Shown in pieces: positions 1 to 7,619 of a stretch of 64,000 bases of DNA. Within the stretch, counting starts at the first letter, position 1. Each line of letters starts with the position of its first letter. The stretch is from DASQFI01 sp035633215 (GTDB taxonomy: Bacteria > Acidobacteriota > Vicinamibacteria > Vicinamibacterales > SCN-69-37): positions 1-64,000 of the forward strand of contig DASQFI010000016.1 of the NCBI GenBank assembly GCA_035633215.1, written 5' to 3'. Both the position numbers and the translations under genes were made by a program. The notes beneath the pieces are model-generated. The model saw only the letters and a program-made list of their open reading frames with translations, searched no databases and was not told where the DNA came from.

Positions 1-173
1 CCGCTTGGGCCGCGCGACTCTCATCACGCGCCTGGGGTCTGCTACTCGGCGCTCCGGCGCTTACCGAGACGGGACTTGCACCCGCTGGAGATGAACGACG
101 GGATGAGCGCGCTCGCGCGCCCTCATCGTCACGACGCACCATGAACCCATGTTAGCCAGACGGTTCATCTGGC
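1..173 (-). ncRNA. Possible 5' part of a group II intron, running off the left edge
   Basis: Read on the minus strand, bases 83-68 give GGGTGCAAGTCCCGTC. This resembles the GGTGMAAGTCCC signature common in domain I of bacterial group II introns. It is preceded by a GC-rich stem-loop (about 102-127) and a hairpin with arms GCCAGA/TCTGGC (155-173), and a GTGCG-like 5' end occurs near 137. No reverse transcriptase is visible; it would lie left of the window. It could equally be a chance resemblance or a degraded remnant. The call rests on motif memory alone, so confidence is low. Confidence 0.3.
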
Positions 174-217
174 GTGGGGTCCTTCGTGGCGTGCCGGCAG
201 CGCCTGCTGCTGTGGCC

Positions 218-480
218 AAGTACCGGCGCTATCGCTCGAAGTCCTAGCGCTGCCGCTGAAGTAACGGCTGAAACCGCCGAAGTACTGGCACTGTCGTTCG
301 AGTACGTCAGAGCTTTCTCTCCCGTACTTTAGAGCCTTTCCCTCCGTACTTCTGCGCTCTTGTACTCGATGGCTCTTGTCCAGCCGTACTTCCGGGTGTT
401 GCGTCCTGCACCTCCCAGTCCTTCTCGCGCGTACTTCTCAGCTCTTGTCCACCGTACTTCTCCGGCCGCAGACGCCGTAT
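218..480. repeat. Degenerate ~22-bp tandem array that reverses orientation
   Basis: GTAC-like cores recur at 220, 241 (GTCC), 261 (GTAA), 282, 302, 324, 346, 386, 431, 454 and 477 (GTAT). Spacing is 20-23 bp, or about twice that where a unit is eroded. Left of about 301 the units read AAGTAC; right of it they read GTACTT, so the array is an imperfect inverted pair. It occupies the gene-free stretch before glgX. The remaining gene-free DNA (174-217 and 481-511) shows nothing I can name. Spacers are not conserved in length or flanked by exact repeats, so this is not CRISPR. Confidence 0.7.
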
Positions 481-511
481 TTCCCGGCCGCAGACGTTAA
501 GATCTCCGTCA

Positions 512-2653
512 ATGCGAGTCTGGCCAGGCTCACCGTCCCCGCTCGGCGCGACCTGGGACGGATCGGGCGTGAATTTCGCGATCTTTTCAGAGCACGCCAC
601 CAACGTTCAGCTGTGTCTGTTCCCGAGCGCGGACGCGGTAATGGAACAAGTCTGCGTGCCGCTGGGGTGGCGCACCGACCGTGTGTGGCACGCGTATCTC
701 CCGGACGCGCAGCCGGGAATGTTTTACGGGTACCGGCTCTTCGGGCCATGGGATCCGGCGCGCGGTCACCGATTCAACCCATCGAAGGTCGTCCTCGATC
801 CGTACGCGCGCATCATCGGCCGGCCGCTGACGTGGCACCCGTCGCTGTTCGCTTACGCGCCGGGCAGCGAGGGCGACGGGGCAGCGGAGCTCACCGACAG
901 CGCGCCGTACGCGCCGCTCGGCGCGATCATCGAGCCGGCGTTCACCTGGGGCGACGATCGGCCGCCACGGACGCCGTGGCACGAGACCGTGATCTACGAG
1001 CTGCACGTCAAGGGGATGACGGCACGGCATCCGGGCGTGCCGCCCGAGCTGCGAGGAACTTATCTCGGTCTGGCCTCGGCGCCCATCGTCGAGCACCTGC
1101 AGAATCTCGGCGTCACGGCCGTCGAACTGATGCCGGTCCACCATCATGCCGACGAGCCGGCGCTCGTGGAGCGTGGTCTCACGAATTACTGGGGCTACAA
1201 CACGCTGTCGTACTTCGCGCCGGACGTGCGCTTCGCGACGTCGCGGCGATCGCTCGACGCCGCGCGGGAATTCAAGATGATGGTGCGCGCGCTCCATGCC
1301 GCCGGCCTCGAGGTGATCCTCGACGTCGTCTACAACCACACCGCCGAGGGCGACCATCGCGGCCCGACGCTCTCGCTGCGCGGCATCGACAACGCGACGT
1401 ACTACCGGCTCGCGCCCGGCCGGCCATCCCGTTACGAAGACTTCACCGGCACGGGCAACACGCTCAACATGCAATCGCCCCAGGTCCTGCAGCTCATGAT
1501 GGACAGCCTGCGGTACTGGGTCGAGGAGATGCACGTCGACGGGTTCCGCTTCGACCTCGCGGCCGCGCTCGCGCGCGAGCTGCACGCCGTCGATCGCCTG
1601 TCGTCGTTCTTCGACGTCATCCAGCAGGACCCGGTGATCTCGCGCGTGAAGCTCATCGCCGAGCCCTGGGACGTCGGCGAGGGCGGCTACCAGGTCGGAA
1701 ACTTTCCGCCCGGCTGGGCCGAATGGAATGGCAAGTACCGCGATGCGGTGCGCCGGAGCTGGCGGGGTAATGACGGCAGCCTGCCGGAACTGGCGACCCG
1801 GCTCGCCGGCAGCAGCGACCTCTACGGGCCCTCCGGACGCCAGCCACACGCCAGCATCAACTTCGTCACGGCGCACGACGGCTTCACGCTCGCCGATCTC
1901 GTCGCGTACAACACCAAACACAACGAGGCGAACGGCGAGAACAACCGCGACGGCGAGTCCTACAACCTCAGCTGGAACTGCGGCGTCGAGGGACCGACGA
2001 CAGACGCGGCCGTGCTGGAGCTGCGCGCGCGGCAGCGGCGCAATTTCCTGGTGACGATGTTCGTGTCACAGGGCGTGCCGATGCTGACCGGCGGCGACGA
2101 GCTGGGGCGCACGCAGCGCGGCAACAACAACGCCTACTGCCACGACAGCGAGCTGACCTGGACGTCCTGGGATCCCGGGCCGGACACGCGCGCGTTTCTC
2201 GAGTTCACACGCCGGGTGATCGCCCTTCGCGCCGCTCAGCCCGTACTCAAGCGACAGACGTTTCTCAACGGTCAGCGGGGCCACCGGCCCGGCGCGTCGG
2301 ATGTGCTCTGGCTCCGGCCCGAGGGCGGAGAAATGACCGGCGCGGACTGGAATACCCCATCGCGACGCGCGATGGGCATGCTCCTCGACGGCGAGGCCAT
2401 CCTCGAAAGCGACGGCCGCGGCCGGCGCATCATGGGCGACAGCCTGCTCGTGCTGTTCAACACGGGGGATCCGGCCGTGCCGTTCACGATGCCGGTGCGT
2501 TCGGGTGGGACCTGGGCGCTCGAGCTCGATACGGCCCATCCGGCCACTCCAGCAGGCGGCATCCATGCCGGTCCAACCGTCGCCCTGACCGGAAGATCGG
2601 TGATGGTGTTTCGGCTCACAGACTCCAGCGCAGCAGCACCGCGCCAACCGTAA
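512..2653 (+). CDS. glgX: Glycogen debranching enzyme GlgX
   Basis: This GH13 isoamylase-type enzyme hydrolyses alpha-1,6 branches of phosphorylase-limited glycogen in the cytoplasm. The 713-residue length matches GlgX. The N-terminal CBM48-like domain starts directly (GATWDGSGVNFAIFSEHA). The barrel shows the conserved VVYNHT (His about 276), nucleophile Asp348 in DGFRFDLA, acid/base Glu384 in LIAEPWD, and Asp456 in TAHDGF. The C-terminal beta domain ends ...SVMVFRL. The ATG at 512 is chosen because homologues begin close to this GSPSPLGATWDG sequence; no strong ribosome site precedes it. The gene stands alone, with no glgB, glgA or glgP nearby, and overlaps the convergent fabH tail by 38 bp. 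Confidence 0.95.
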   Translation: MRVWPGSPSPLGATWDGSGVNFAIFSEHATNVQLCLFPSADAVMEQVCVPLGWRTDRVWHAYLPDAQPGMFYGYRLFGPWDPARGHRFNPSKVVLDPYARIIGRPLTWHPSLFAYAPGSEGDGAAELTDSAPYAPLGAIIEPAFTWGDDRPPRTPWHETVIYELHVKGMTARHPGVPPELRGTYLGLASAPIVEHLQNLGVTAVELMPVHHHADEPALVERGLTNYWGYNTLSYFAPDVRFATSRRSLDAAREFKMMVRALHAAGLEVILDVVYNHTAEGDHRGPTLSLRGIDNATYYRLAPGRPSRYEDFTGTGNTLNMQSPQVLQLMMDSLRYWVEEMHVDGFRFDLAAALARELHAVDRLSSFFDVIQQDPVISRVKLIAEPWDVGEGGYQVGNFPPGWAEWNGKYRDAVRRSWRGNDGSLPELATRLAGSSDLYGPSGRQPHASINFVTAHDGFTLADLVAYNTKHNEANGENNRDGESYNLSWNCGVEGPTTDAAVLELRARQRRNFLVTMFVSQGVPMLTGGDELGRTQRGNNNAYCHDSELTWTSWDPGPDTRAFLEFTRRVIALRAAQPVLKRQTFLNGQRGHRPGASDVLWLRPEGGEMTGADWNTPSRRAMGMLLDGEAILESDGRGRRIMGDSLLVLFNTGDPAVPFTMPVRSGGTWALELDTAHPATPAGGIHAGPTVALTGRSVMVFRLTDSSAAAPRQP

Positions 2654-3605
2654 ACCCCGCGCCGACCGACGTCAGCAGCACCAGGTCGCCCTTCTTCAGT
2701 CGTCCCTGCGCCCGCGCGTCGCAGAGCGCGAGCGGAATCGTGCCCGCCGTCGTGTTGCCGTACTCCTCGAGATTGATGACGACCTTGTCGGGGTCAAGCC
2801 CCAACCGCTCCGCGGAGGCCTCGATGATGCGCCGGTTGGCCTGGTGCGAGACGAACAGATCGAGGTCGGCGGGGGTGAGCTTGTTGCGCGCGAGAATCCG
2901 GCGCGAGATCTCCTCGCTCATCTTGACGGCAAACTTGAACACCGTCTGCCCTTCCTGCTTCACGTAGTGCAGGCGCTGATCCACCGTCTCGTGCGAAGCC
3001 GGCAGCCGGCTGCCGCCGGCCGGCATGCAGAGCGCGAAGCCGCCCGTCCCGTCGGTGACGTGCAGGAAGTCGAGGATGTCCGGTCCGCCGACGTCGGCCG
3101 GCGACAGCACCACCGCGCCCGCCCCGTCGCCGAAGAGCACGCACGTCGCGCGATCCGTGTAGTCGATGATGCTCGACATGACGTCGGCGCCCACGATGAG
3201 CGCATGCCCCGCGGCGCCGGTCGCGACCATCTGGGCCCCGACGCTCAGCGCGTACGTGAACCCTGAACAGGCCGCGCCCAGGTCGAATCCCCAGGCATTC
3301 GTGGCGCCGATCTTCGCCTGCAGCGTGCAGGCGGTACTCGGAAAGATCGTGTCCGGTGTCGTCGTGCCGACGACGATGAGGTCGACCTGGTCGGGCTTGA
3401 TGCCCGCCTCGTGGATGGCCTCGAGCGACGCGGGCACCGCCAGATCAGACGTCGCGACGCCGGGATCCACAATGTGGCGCTCGCGGATGCCCGTCCGTTG
3501 CAGGATCCACTCGTTGGTCGTGTCGACCATCCGCTCGAGATCCGCGTTGGTCAAGACGCGCGGCGGCACGTACCGGGCCATCCCCGCGATCTTCACCGGT
3601 CGCAT
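2616..3605 (-). CDS. fabH: 3-oxoacyl-ACP synthase III (KAS III)
   Basis: FabH condenses acetyl-CoA (or another starter acyl-CoA) with malonyl-ACP to begin fatty-acid synthesis. The protein has the Cys-His-Asn triad: Cys113 in GAACSGFTYAL, His in SHQANRRI, and Asn in EEYGNTTAG. The thiolase fold is complete at 329 residues from the ATG at 3605. A GTG at 3617 would add four residues, but homologues start at MRPVKI-like sequence. The gene follows ruvB by a few bases of overlap or adjacency, so it is probably co-transcribed with the yebC-ruvCAB operon, an atypical place for fabH. No other fab genes are near. Its tail overlaps convergent glgX. Confidence 0.93.
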   Translation of the reverse strand: MRPVKIAGMARYVPPRVLTNADLERMVDTTNEWILQRTGIRERHIVDPGVATSDLAVPASLEAIHEAGIKPDQVDLIVVGTTTPDTIFPSTACTLQAKIGATNAWGFDLGAACSGFTYALSVGAQMVATGAAGHALIVGADVMSSIIDYTDRATCVLFGDGAGAVVLSPADVGGPDILDFLHVTDGTGGFALCMPAGGSRLPASHETVDQRLHYVKQEGQTVFKFAVKMSEEISRRILARNKLTPADLDLFVSHQANRRIIEASAERLGLDPDKVVINLEEYGNTTAGTIPLALCDARAQGRLKKGDLVLLTSVGAGFTVGAVLLRWSL

Positions 3606-3610
3606 CACGC

Positions 3611-4627
3611 CTACCACAGTCGATCCTTTCCGGGACCATGCAGCCCGAAGTATTCGTACGCCCGGCTGGTCGCGACCCGTCCGCGTGGCGTGCGGTCGAG
3701 AAACCCGATCTGTATCAGGTACGGCTCGTAGATGTCCTCGATCGCGTCCTGCTCTTCGCCGATCGCCGCGGCCAGGCTGTTCAGACCGACCGGCCCGCCG
3801 CCGAACTTCTCGATGATCGTCTTGAGCAGGCGGCGGTCGGATTCGTCGAAGCCGTGCGTGTCCACTTCGAGCAGTTCGAGCGCGGCGTGGCAGACCTCGG
3901 CCGTGATGCGGCCGTCGGCGCGCACCTGCGCGAAGTCGCGGACGCGGCGAAGCAGCCGATTGGCGATACGCGGCGTGCCACGCGATCGGCGCGCCACCTC
4001 GACCGTGGCGTCCGGCGCGATCTCGACGCCGAGAATCCGCGCCGACCGACGCACGATCTCAACCAGATCCGCTTCCTGATAGAAGTCGAGCCGGTGCACG
4101 ATGCCGAACCGCGCCCGAAGCGGCGACGTGAGCAGGCCCGCGCGCGTCGTCGCGCCAATCAGCGTGAACGGCTGCAACGGCAGCTTGTACGACTGCGCTC
4201 CCGGCCCCTGACCGACGATGATGTCGATCTGGAAATCCTCCATCGCCGGGTAGAGGAACTCTTCGATCGCCGGGCTCATGCGGTGGACTTCGTCGATGAA
4301 CAGCACCTCGCGCGCCTTGAGATTGTTGAGGATGGCTGCGAGATCGCCCGGCCGCTCGAGCACCGGACCCGACGTCGCGCGCACCTGGACACCCAGCTCG
4401 TTGCCGATCACGTACGCCAGCGTCGTCTTGCCGAGACCGGGCGGACCGTAGAGCAGGACGTGATCGAGCGCGTCCCCTCGCTGCCGCGCGGCCGCGATCG
4501 AGACCTCGAGGTTCGCGCGGACCCGGTGCTGACCGATGTAGTCGGCCAGTGTCCGCGGACGCAGCCCCGCTTCGTACTGCGCGTCATCGTCGAGACGTGA
4601 AGCGTTGACGAGACGGGGGTCAGACAT
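3611..4627 (-). CDS. ruvB: Holliday junction branch-migration ATPase RuvB
   Basis: RuvB is the hexameric AAA+ motor that, with RuvA, drives branch migration of Holliday junctions during recombinational repair. It has 338 residues, the family norm. Walker A is GPPGLGKT at 61-68, Walker B is LFIDEVHR at about 109-116, and the TRAGLLTSPLRARFG segment contains sensor and arginine-finger residues. The C-terminal winged helix ends ...TPRGRVATSRAYEYFGL. It lies downstream of ruvC and ruvA, separated from ruvA by about 90 bp that hold an octamer repeat rather than a tight junction. This suggests the repeat was inserted into an older ruvCAB operon. Confidence 0.97.
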   Translation of the reverse strand: MSDPRLVNASRLDDDAQYEAGLRPRTLADYIGQHRVRANLEVSIAAARQRGDALDHVLLYGPPGLGKTTLAYVIGNELGVQVRATSGPVLERPGDLAAILNNLKAREVLFIDEVHRMSPAIEEFLYPAMEDFQIDIIVGQGPGAQSYKLPLQPFTLIGATTRAGLLTSPLRARFGIVHRLDFYQEADLVEIVRRSARILGVEIAPDATVEVARRSRGTPRIANRLLRRVRDFAQVRADGRITAEVCHAALELLEVDTHGFDESDRRLLKTIIEKFGGGPVGLNSLAAAIGEEQDAIEDIYEPYLIQIGFLDRTPRGRVATSRAYEYFGLHGPGKDRLW

Positions 4628-4641
4628 TGACGGAGACGGAG

Positions 4642-4681
4642 AGGCTCAGAGGCTCACAGACGCAAAGGCTCAAAGGCATCG
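4642..4681. repeat. Single-arm octamer array (AGGCTCAA family)
   Basis: Five consecutive octamers lie in register: AGGCTCAG, AGGCTCAC, AGACGCAA, AGGCTCAA, AGGCATCG. The same consensus, including the variant AGACGCAA, forms the left arm of the larger inverted array at 57305-57411. It fills most of the ruvA-ruvB gap. No second arm is visible here. Confidence 0.7.
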
Positions 4682-4717
4682 TCGCGACAGTAGTCTACCG
4701 GGTGAGCTTTCGCATCT

Positions 4718-5311
4718 CTATCCCGACAGAGACTTCAGCACTTCACGAAGCAGCGGCTCGAACTCGCGGGTTTCGACCCGACGCAGGGCGTCGTCGACCC
4801 TCTTCTCGACCGAGGCGCGTTGATAGCCCAGGTTCACGAGCGCCGACAGCAAATTGTCGCGCACGTCGCTGGCCTCGACCGCCGTATCCGACGCGGCGGG
4901 CTCGTCGACCTTCGGCAGTCGATCCTTCAACTCGACGACGATCCGTTCCGAGGTCTTCTTGCCGACGCCTGGAATTCGCGTGAGGCGTGCGATGTCGGAA
5001 CTCCTGACCGCGCGGATCAGGTCGGCGGGCTCGATGCCTGACAGGACCGCGAGGGCGACCTTCGGACCAATGCCGCTGACCGAAATGAGGCGCTGGAACA
5101 GGCCGAGCTCGAGTGCCGTCACGAAGCCAAACAGTTGCAACGCGTCTTCGCGCACGTGCGTGTGCACGCGCAGCGTGACTCGGGCGCCCGGCTCGCCCAC
5201 GGCGTAGAACGTCGACAGCGGCACCTGGACGTCGTAGCCGACGCCCCCGACGTCGACGACGAGCCGCTGCACGTGTTTTTCGAGGAGCGTGCCGGAAAGA
5301 TGCGCGATCAC
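4718..5311 (-). CDS. ruvA: Holliday junction DNA-binding protein RuvA
   Basis: RuvA binds four-way junctions as a tetramer and loads RuvB. From the GTG at 5311 the protein has 197 residues, beginning MIAHLSGTLLEK and ending VLKSLSG, which is full family length. The N-terminal OB fold is followed by two helix-hairpin-helix motifs (SVSGIGPKVALAVLSG and RIPGVGKKTSERIVVELK), then an acidic linker and the C-terminal RuvB-contact domain. The GTG start is supported by a GTGA overlap with the ruvC stop, typical of translational coupling. The reading frame stays open far upstream, but that extension is antisense noise from GC-rich coding. Confidence 0.95.
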   Translation of the reverse strand: MIAHLSGTLLEKHVQRLVVDVGGVGYDVQVPLSTFYAVGEPGARVTLRVHTHVREDALQLFGFVTALELGLFQRLISVSGIGPKVALAVLSGIEPADLIRAVRSSDIARLTRIPGVGKKTSERIVVELKDRLPKVDEPAASDTAVEASDVRDNLLSALVNLGYQRASVEKRVDDALRRVETREFEPLLREVLKSLSG

Positions 5312-5874
5312 GGCGCCTGACGTCGCGGCAGCGCCGGCAGCTGCACGAAGCGCCAACTTCTGAGATGACGGGGGCCTCGGGCGCGCGCGTGCAGTTGCGC
5401 GATCGGCGACTGCGAGTGCGCGTGGCAGATCGCCACCGCCAACGCGTCGGCGGCGTCGTGCGGCGACGGCACGCGATCGAGCCCCAGAATCATCTTGACC
5501 ATCTGCTGGAGCTGCGGCTTCTCGGCGCGGCCGTGGCCCGTGACCGCGAGCTTGATCTCCGCCGGGCTGTACTCGACGACCGGCAGACCGGCCATGACCG
5601 CGGCGAGCATCGCCACACCGCGCGCGTGCCCGAGCACCAGCGCGCTCCGCACGTTCCGCGCATGAAACAGGTTTTCGATGACGACGCAGTCCGGAGAGGC
5701 TTCGGCCAGGAGACCGGCGAGACCGTGATAAATCGTCTTGAGTTTGTCCGGAAAGGGGGCGCGCGGCGGAACCGACAGGACGCCGCACGAGATCAGGCGA
5801 TGGTGCCGGCCGTCCGTCTCCACACAGCCATAACCGGTTCGAAGGGACCCGGGATCGATCCCGAAGATCCTCAC
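5308..5874 (-). CDS. ruvC: Holliday junction resolvase RuvC
   Basis: RuvC cuts Holliday junctions symmetrically. The 188-residue protein starts at GTG 5874 with MRIFGIDPGSLRTGYG, containing the first catalytic Asp of the RNase H-like fold. VVIENLFHARN supplies a catalytic Glu, and SPHDAADALAVAICH supplies the final acidic residues. The start overlaps the YebC stop in a GTGA, and its stop overlaps the ruvA start in the same way. So yebC, ruvC and ruvA are translationally coupled. The C-terminal 20 or so residues are Arg/Pro-rich and not conserved. Confidence 0.95.
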   Translation of the reverse strand: MRIFGIDPGSLRTGYGCVETDGRHHRLISCGVLSVPPRAPFPDKLKTIYHGLAGLLAEASPDCVVIENLFHARNVRSALVLGHARGVAMLAAVMAGLPVVEYSPAEIKLAVTGHGRAEKPQLQQMVKMILGLDRVPSPHDAADALAVAICHAHSQSPIAQLHARARGPRHLRSWRFVQLPALPRRQAP

Positions 5875-6620
5875 GCCAGCGAGGCCTCGATTTCCTGTTC
5901 CTCGACGTCGAAGTTCGACCAGACGTTGCGCGTGTCGTCGTGATCCTCGAGCGCCTCCATCAGCTTCAGCATCTGCTGGGCGGCGCGGCCTTCGAGCTTG
6001 ACGTAGTTCTGCGGCAGCATCGCGATCTGCGCGGTGTCGGGCTCGATGCCGAGCTTCTTGACGGCCTCCACGACCGCGGGATGCGCGCTCGGCACGGAGA
6101 TGATCTCCCAGGCGCTGCCGTCGTCTTTCATGTCGTCGGCGCCGGCGTCGAGGACCGCGCCCATGAGCGCCTCCTCGTCCGTCTTGTGCTTGTCGATGAT
6201 GACCAGGCCGCGCTTCTCGAACATCCACGCGACGCTGTTCGTCTCGCCGAGGTTCCCGCCGAACTTGGTGAGGGTGTGACGGATTTCGCTCACCGTGCGA
6301 TTCCGGTTGTCGGTCAGCGTGTCCACGAGGATGGCGACACCACCGGGGCCGTAGCCCTCGTACGTCACTTCGTCGTATGTCAGGCCTTCTTCTTCGCCGG
6401 TGCCTCGCCGGATCGCCCGCTTGATGTTGTCGGCGGGCATGTTCTCCTGCTTGGCTTCGGCGATGACCGTCCGCAGCCGCGGATTCATGTCGGGATCGCC
6501 GCCCCCGGCGCGGGCCGCGACCGTCAATTCCTTGATCAACCGGGTGAAGATTTTTCCGCGTTTGGCGTCGGCCGCGCCCTTTTTGTGCTTGATGGTGGCC
6601 CACTTGGAATGGCCGGACAT
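5871..6620 (-). CDS. yebC: YebC/PmpR family regulatory protein
   Basis: This family (also TACO1-like) binds DNA or the ribosome; members act as transcription regulators and some relieve ribosome pausing. The protein is 249 residues with the hallmark N-terminus MSGHSKWATIKHKK and the internal NMPADNIKRAI and YEGYGPGGVAILVD motifs. It heads the yebC-ruvC-ruvA-ruvB order found in many bacteria. A TAAGAT hexamer lies seven bases before the ATG, so the mRNA could be leaderless. The specific target cannot be told from sequence. Confidence 0.94.
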   Translation of the reverse strand: MSGHSKWATIKHKKGAADAKRGKIFTRLIKELTVAARAGGGDPDMNPRLRTVIAEAKQENMPADNIKRAIRRGTGEEEGLTYDEVTYEGYGPGGVAILVDTLTDNRNRTVSEIRHTLTKFGGNLGETNSVAWMFEKRGLVIIDKHKTDEEALMGAVLDAGADDMKDDGSAWEIISVPSAHPAVVEAVKKLGIEPDTAQIAMLPQNYVKLEGRAAQQMLKLMEALEDHDDTRNVWSNFDVEEQEIEASLA

Positions 6621-6627
6621 GGCCGCG

Positions 6628-6633
6628 ATCTTA
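6628..6633 (-). promoter_or_regulatory. Candidate -10 for the yebC-ruvCAB operon
   Basis: TAAGAT on the minus strand is separated from the yebC ATG by seven bases. Transcription starting at the usual distance would begin at or beside the start codon. No clear -35 hexamer is seen. Confidence 0.4.
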
Positions 6634-6656
6634 GCACGCGGGCCGGGCCGGAAACC

Positions 6657-7499
6657 TCAACGTTTCCGGGCCGCGATCAGCCACGTGCCGCTTTGTGCCG
6701 TCCAGGGTTCACCGCGGTATCCGCCGAGCATCGCCTCGATCCTGAAGCCGGCGCGCACGAGCCGGCGCCTGGTCTCGGCAAGCGGAAGCGTGCGAAACGA
6801 CAGCGAGAACCGCCGAGTCGTGGACGTCGCCTTGCGGCCGTTCGGGCGGCCGACTGAACGCTCGACGAACTCCTCGTCGAAGATGGTCAGTCCGCGACGT
6901 CTGTCCTGGCGCACGGATTCGACGAGCGTGACCGTCGTCCCGGGCCGTCCCCTTCCCCGCAGACGGACGCGTCCACGATATGGCGTCCATCGCGGGAGGT
7001 CCGGCACGAGGTCCACGACGAACTGGCCACCGGACTGCAGCACCCGCGCGGCTTCGGCCAGGGCGCGCGCCAGATCCACGTCACGCACGAGCGACTGCAG
7101 GATGCCGTACGGCGCCATGACGAGCGCGGCCGACGCGCTCGCGATTGGCAACGCCCGGATGTCGCCGCGGATCAGGACGGGCCGCCCGGCCGGCCGCAGG
7201 CGCTTCGCGCGGCGACGGGCAATGTCGAGCATCGGCGCCGACCGATCGACGCCGATGAGGTGGCAAGACCTCGGGTTTCGTTTTCTCCTGCCGCCCGTGA
7301 AAACGAAACCCGAAGTCGTCTTCTTTGCGACCGGTATCAGCACGCGGCCGCTCCCGCAACCCAGCTCGATCACCGGTCCCGGCGAGGCCGAGACGAGGCG
7401 CTGCCAGAACGCGACGTCACGCGCGCCGATCGTCCGCGCGTTCTCCCAGTCGTAGTAGCGGGCGTAGTCGTCCCAGCCGTCGGAACCGTCTGCTGTCAC
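6657..7499 (-). CDS. Class I SAM-dependent methyltransferase with an in-frame palindrome insert
   Basis: A probable small-molecule methyltransferase of 280 residues. Motif I is VIELGCGSGRV (about 43-53), the acidic end of strand 2 is LIGVDRSAPMLDIA, and RGDIRALPI plus LQSGGQFVVD give motifs III/post-III. Residues about 60-79, between motif I and strand 2, read KKTTSGFVFTGGRRKRN and are encoded by a 58-bp palindrome (7265-7322) related to an intergenic copy at 55467. Ordinary family members have a short turn there, so the insertion adds a basic loop near the SAM site. Substrate is unknown. The gene stands alone and is divergent from nothing; the heptamer array at 7520 lies behind its start. 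Confidence 0.8.
   Translation of the reverse strand: MTADGSDGWDDYARYYDWENARTIGARDVAFWQRLVSASPGPVIELGCGSGRVLIPVAKKTTSGFVFTGGRRKRNPRSCHLIGVDRSAPMLDIARRRAKRLRPAGRPVLIRGDIRALPIASASAALVMAPYGILQSLVRDVDLARALAEAARVLQSGGQFVVDLVPDLPRWTPYRGRVRLRGRGRPGTTVTLVESVRQDRRRGLTIFDEEFVERSVGRPNGRKATSTTRRFSLSFRTLPLAETRRRLVRAGFRIEAMLGGYRGEPWTAQSGTWLIAARKR
7265..7322. repeat. AAGACCTCGGGTTTC palindrome, copy 1 (inside a CDS)
   Basis: Left arm AAGACCTCGGGTTTCGTTTT is mirrored, after a 13-base loop, by GAAAACGAAACCCGAAGTCG and TCTT. The right arm carries three extra bases. The same arm sequence recurs at 55467-55520 and, as a single arm, near 43040. Here it is in frame within a methyltransferase gene. Confidence 0.8.
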
Positions 7500-7519
7500 A
7501 ACTAACGATTGTCGGTCGT

Positions 7520-7614
7520 AACTCAGAACTTAGAACTGTGAACTGAGAACTGTGAACTTAGAACTTAAGTTCTGAGTTCTCAGTTCTGAGTTCTCAGTTC
7601 TGAGTTCTCAGTTT
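7520..7614. repeat. Inverted heptamer array
   Basis: Fourteen heptamers sit in unbroken register. Seven read AACTNNG-like (AACTCAG, AACTTAG, AACTGTG, AACTGAG, AACTGTG, AACTTAG, AACTTAA), followed directly by GTTCTGA/GTTCTCA three times each and a final GTTT. The right half is the reverse complement of the left pattern, giving a potential 47-bp hairpin. It fills the gap between the methyltransferase start and the E1 stop, where it could act as a terminator. A related single arm lies at 38258. Confidence 0.85.
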
Positions 7615-7619
7615 CATCG

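Noticed and set aside
218..480. CRISPR array
   Set aside because: The repeated core is only four to six bases, units are degenerate and contiguous without unique spacers, and orientation reverses part-way. No cas gene is present.
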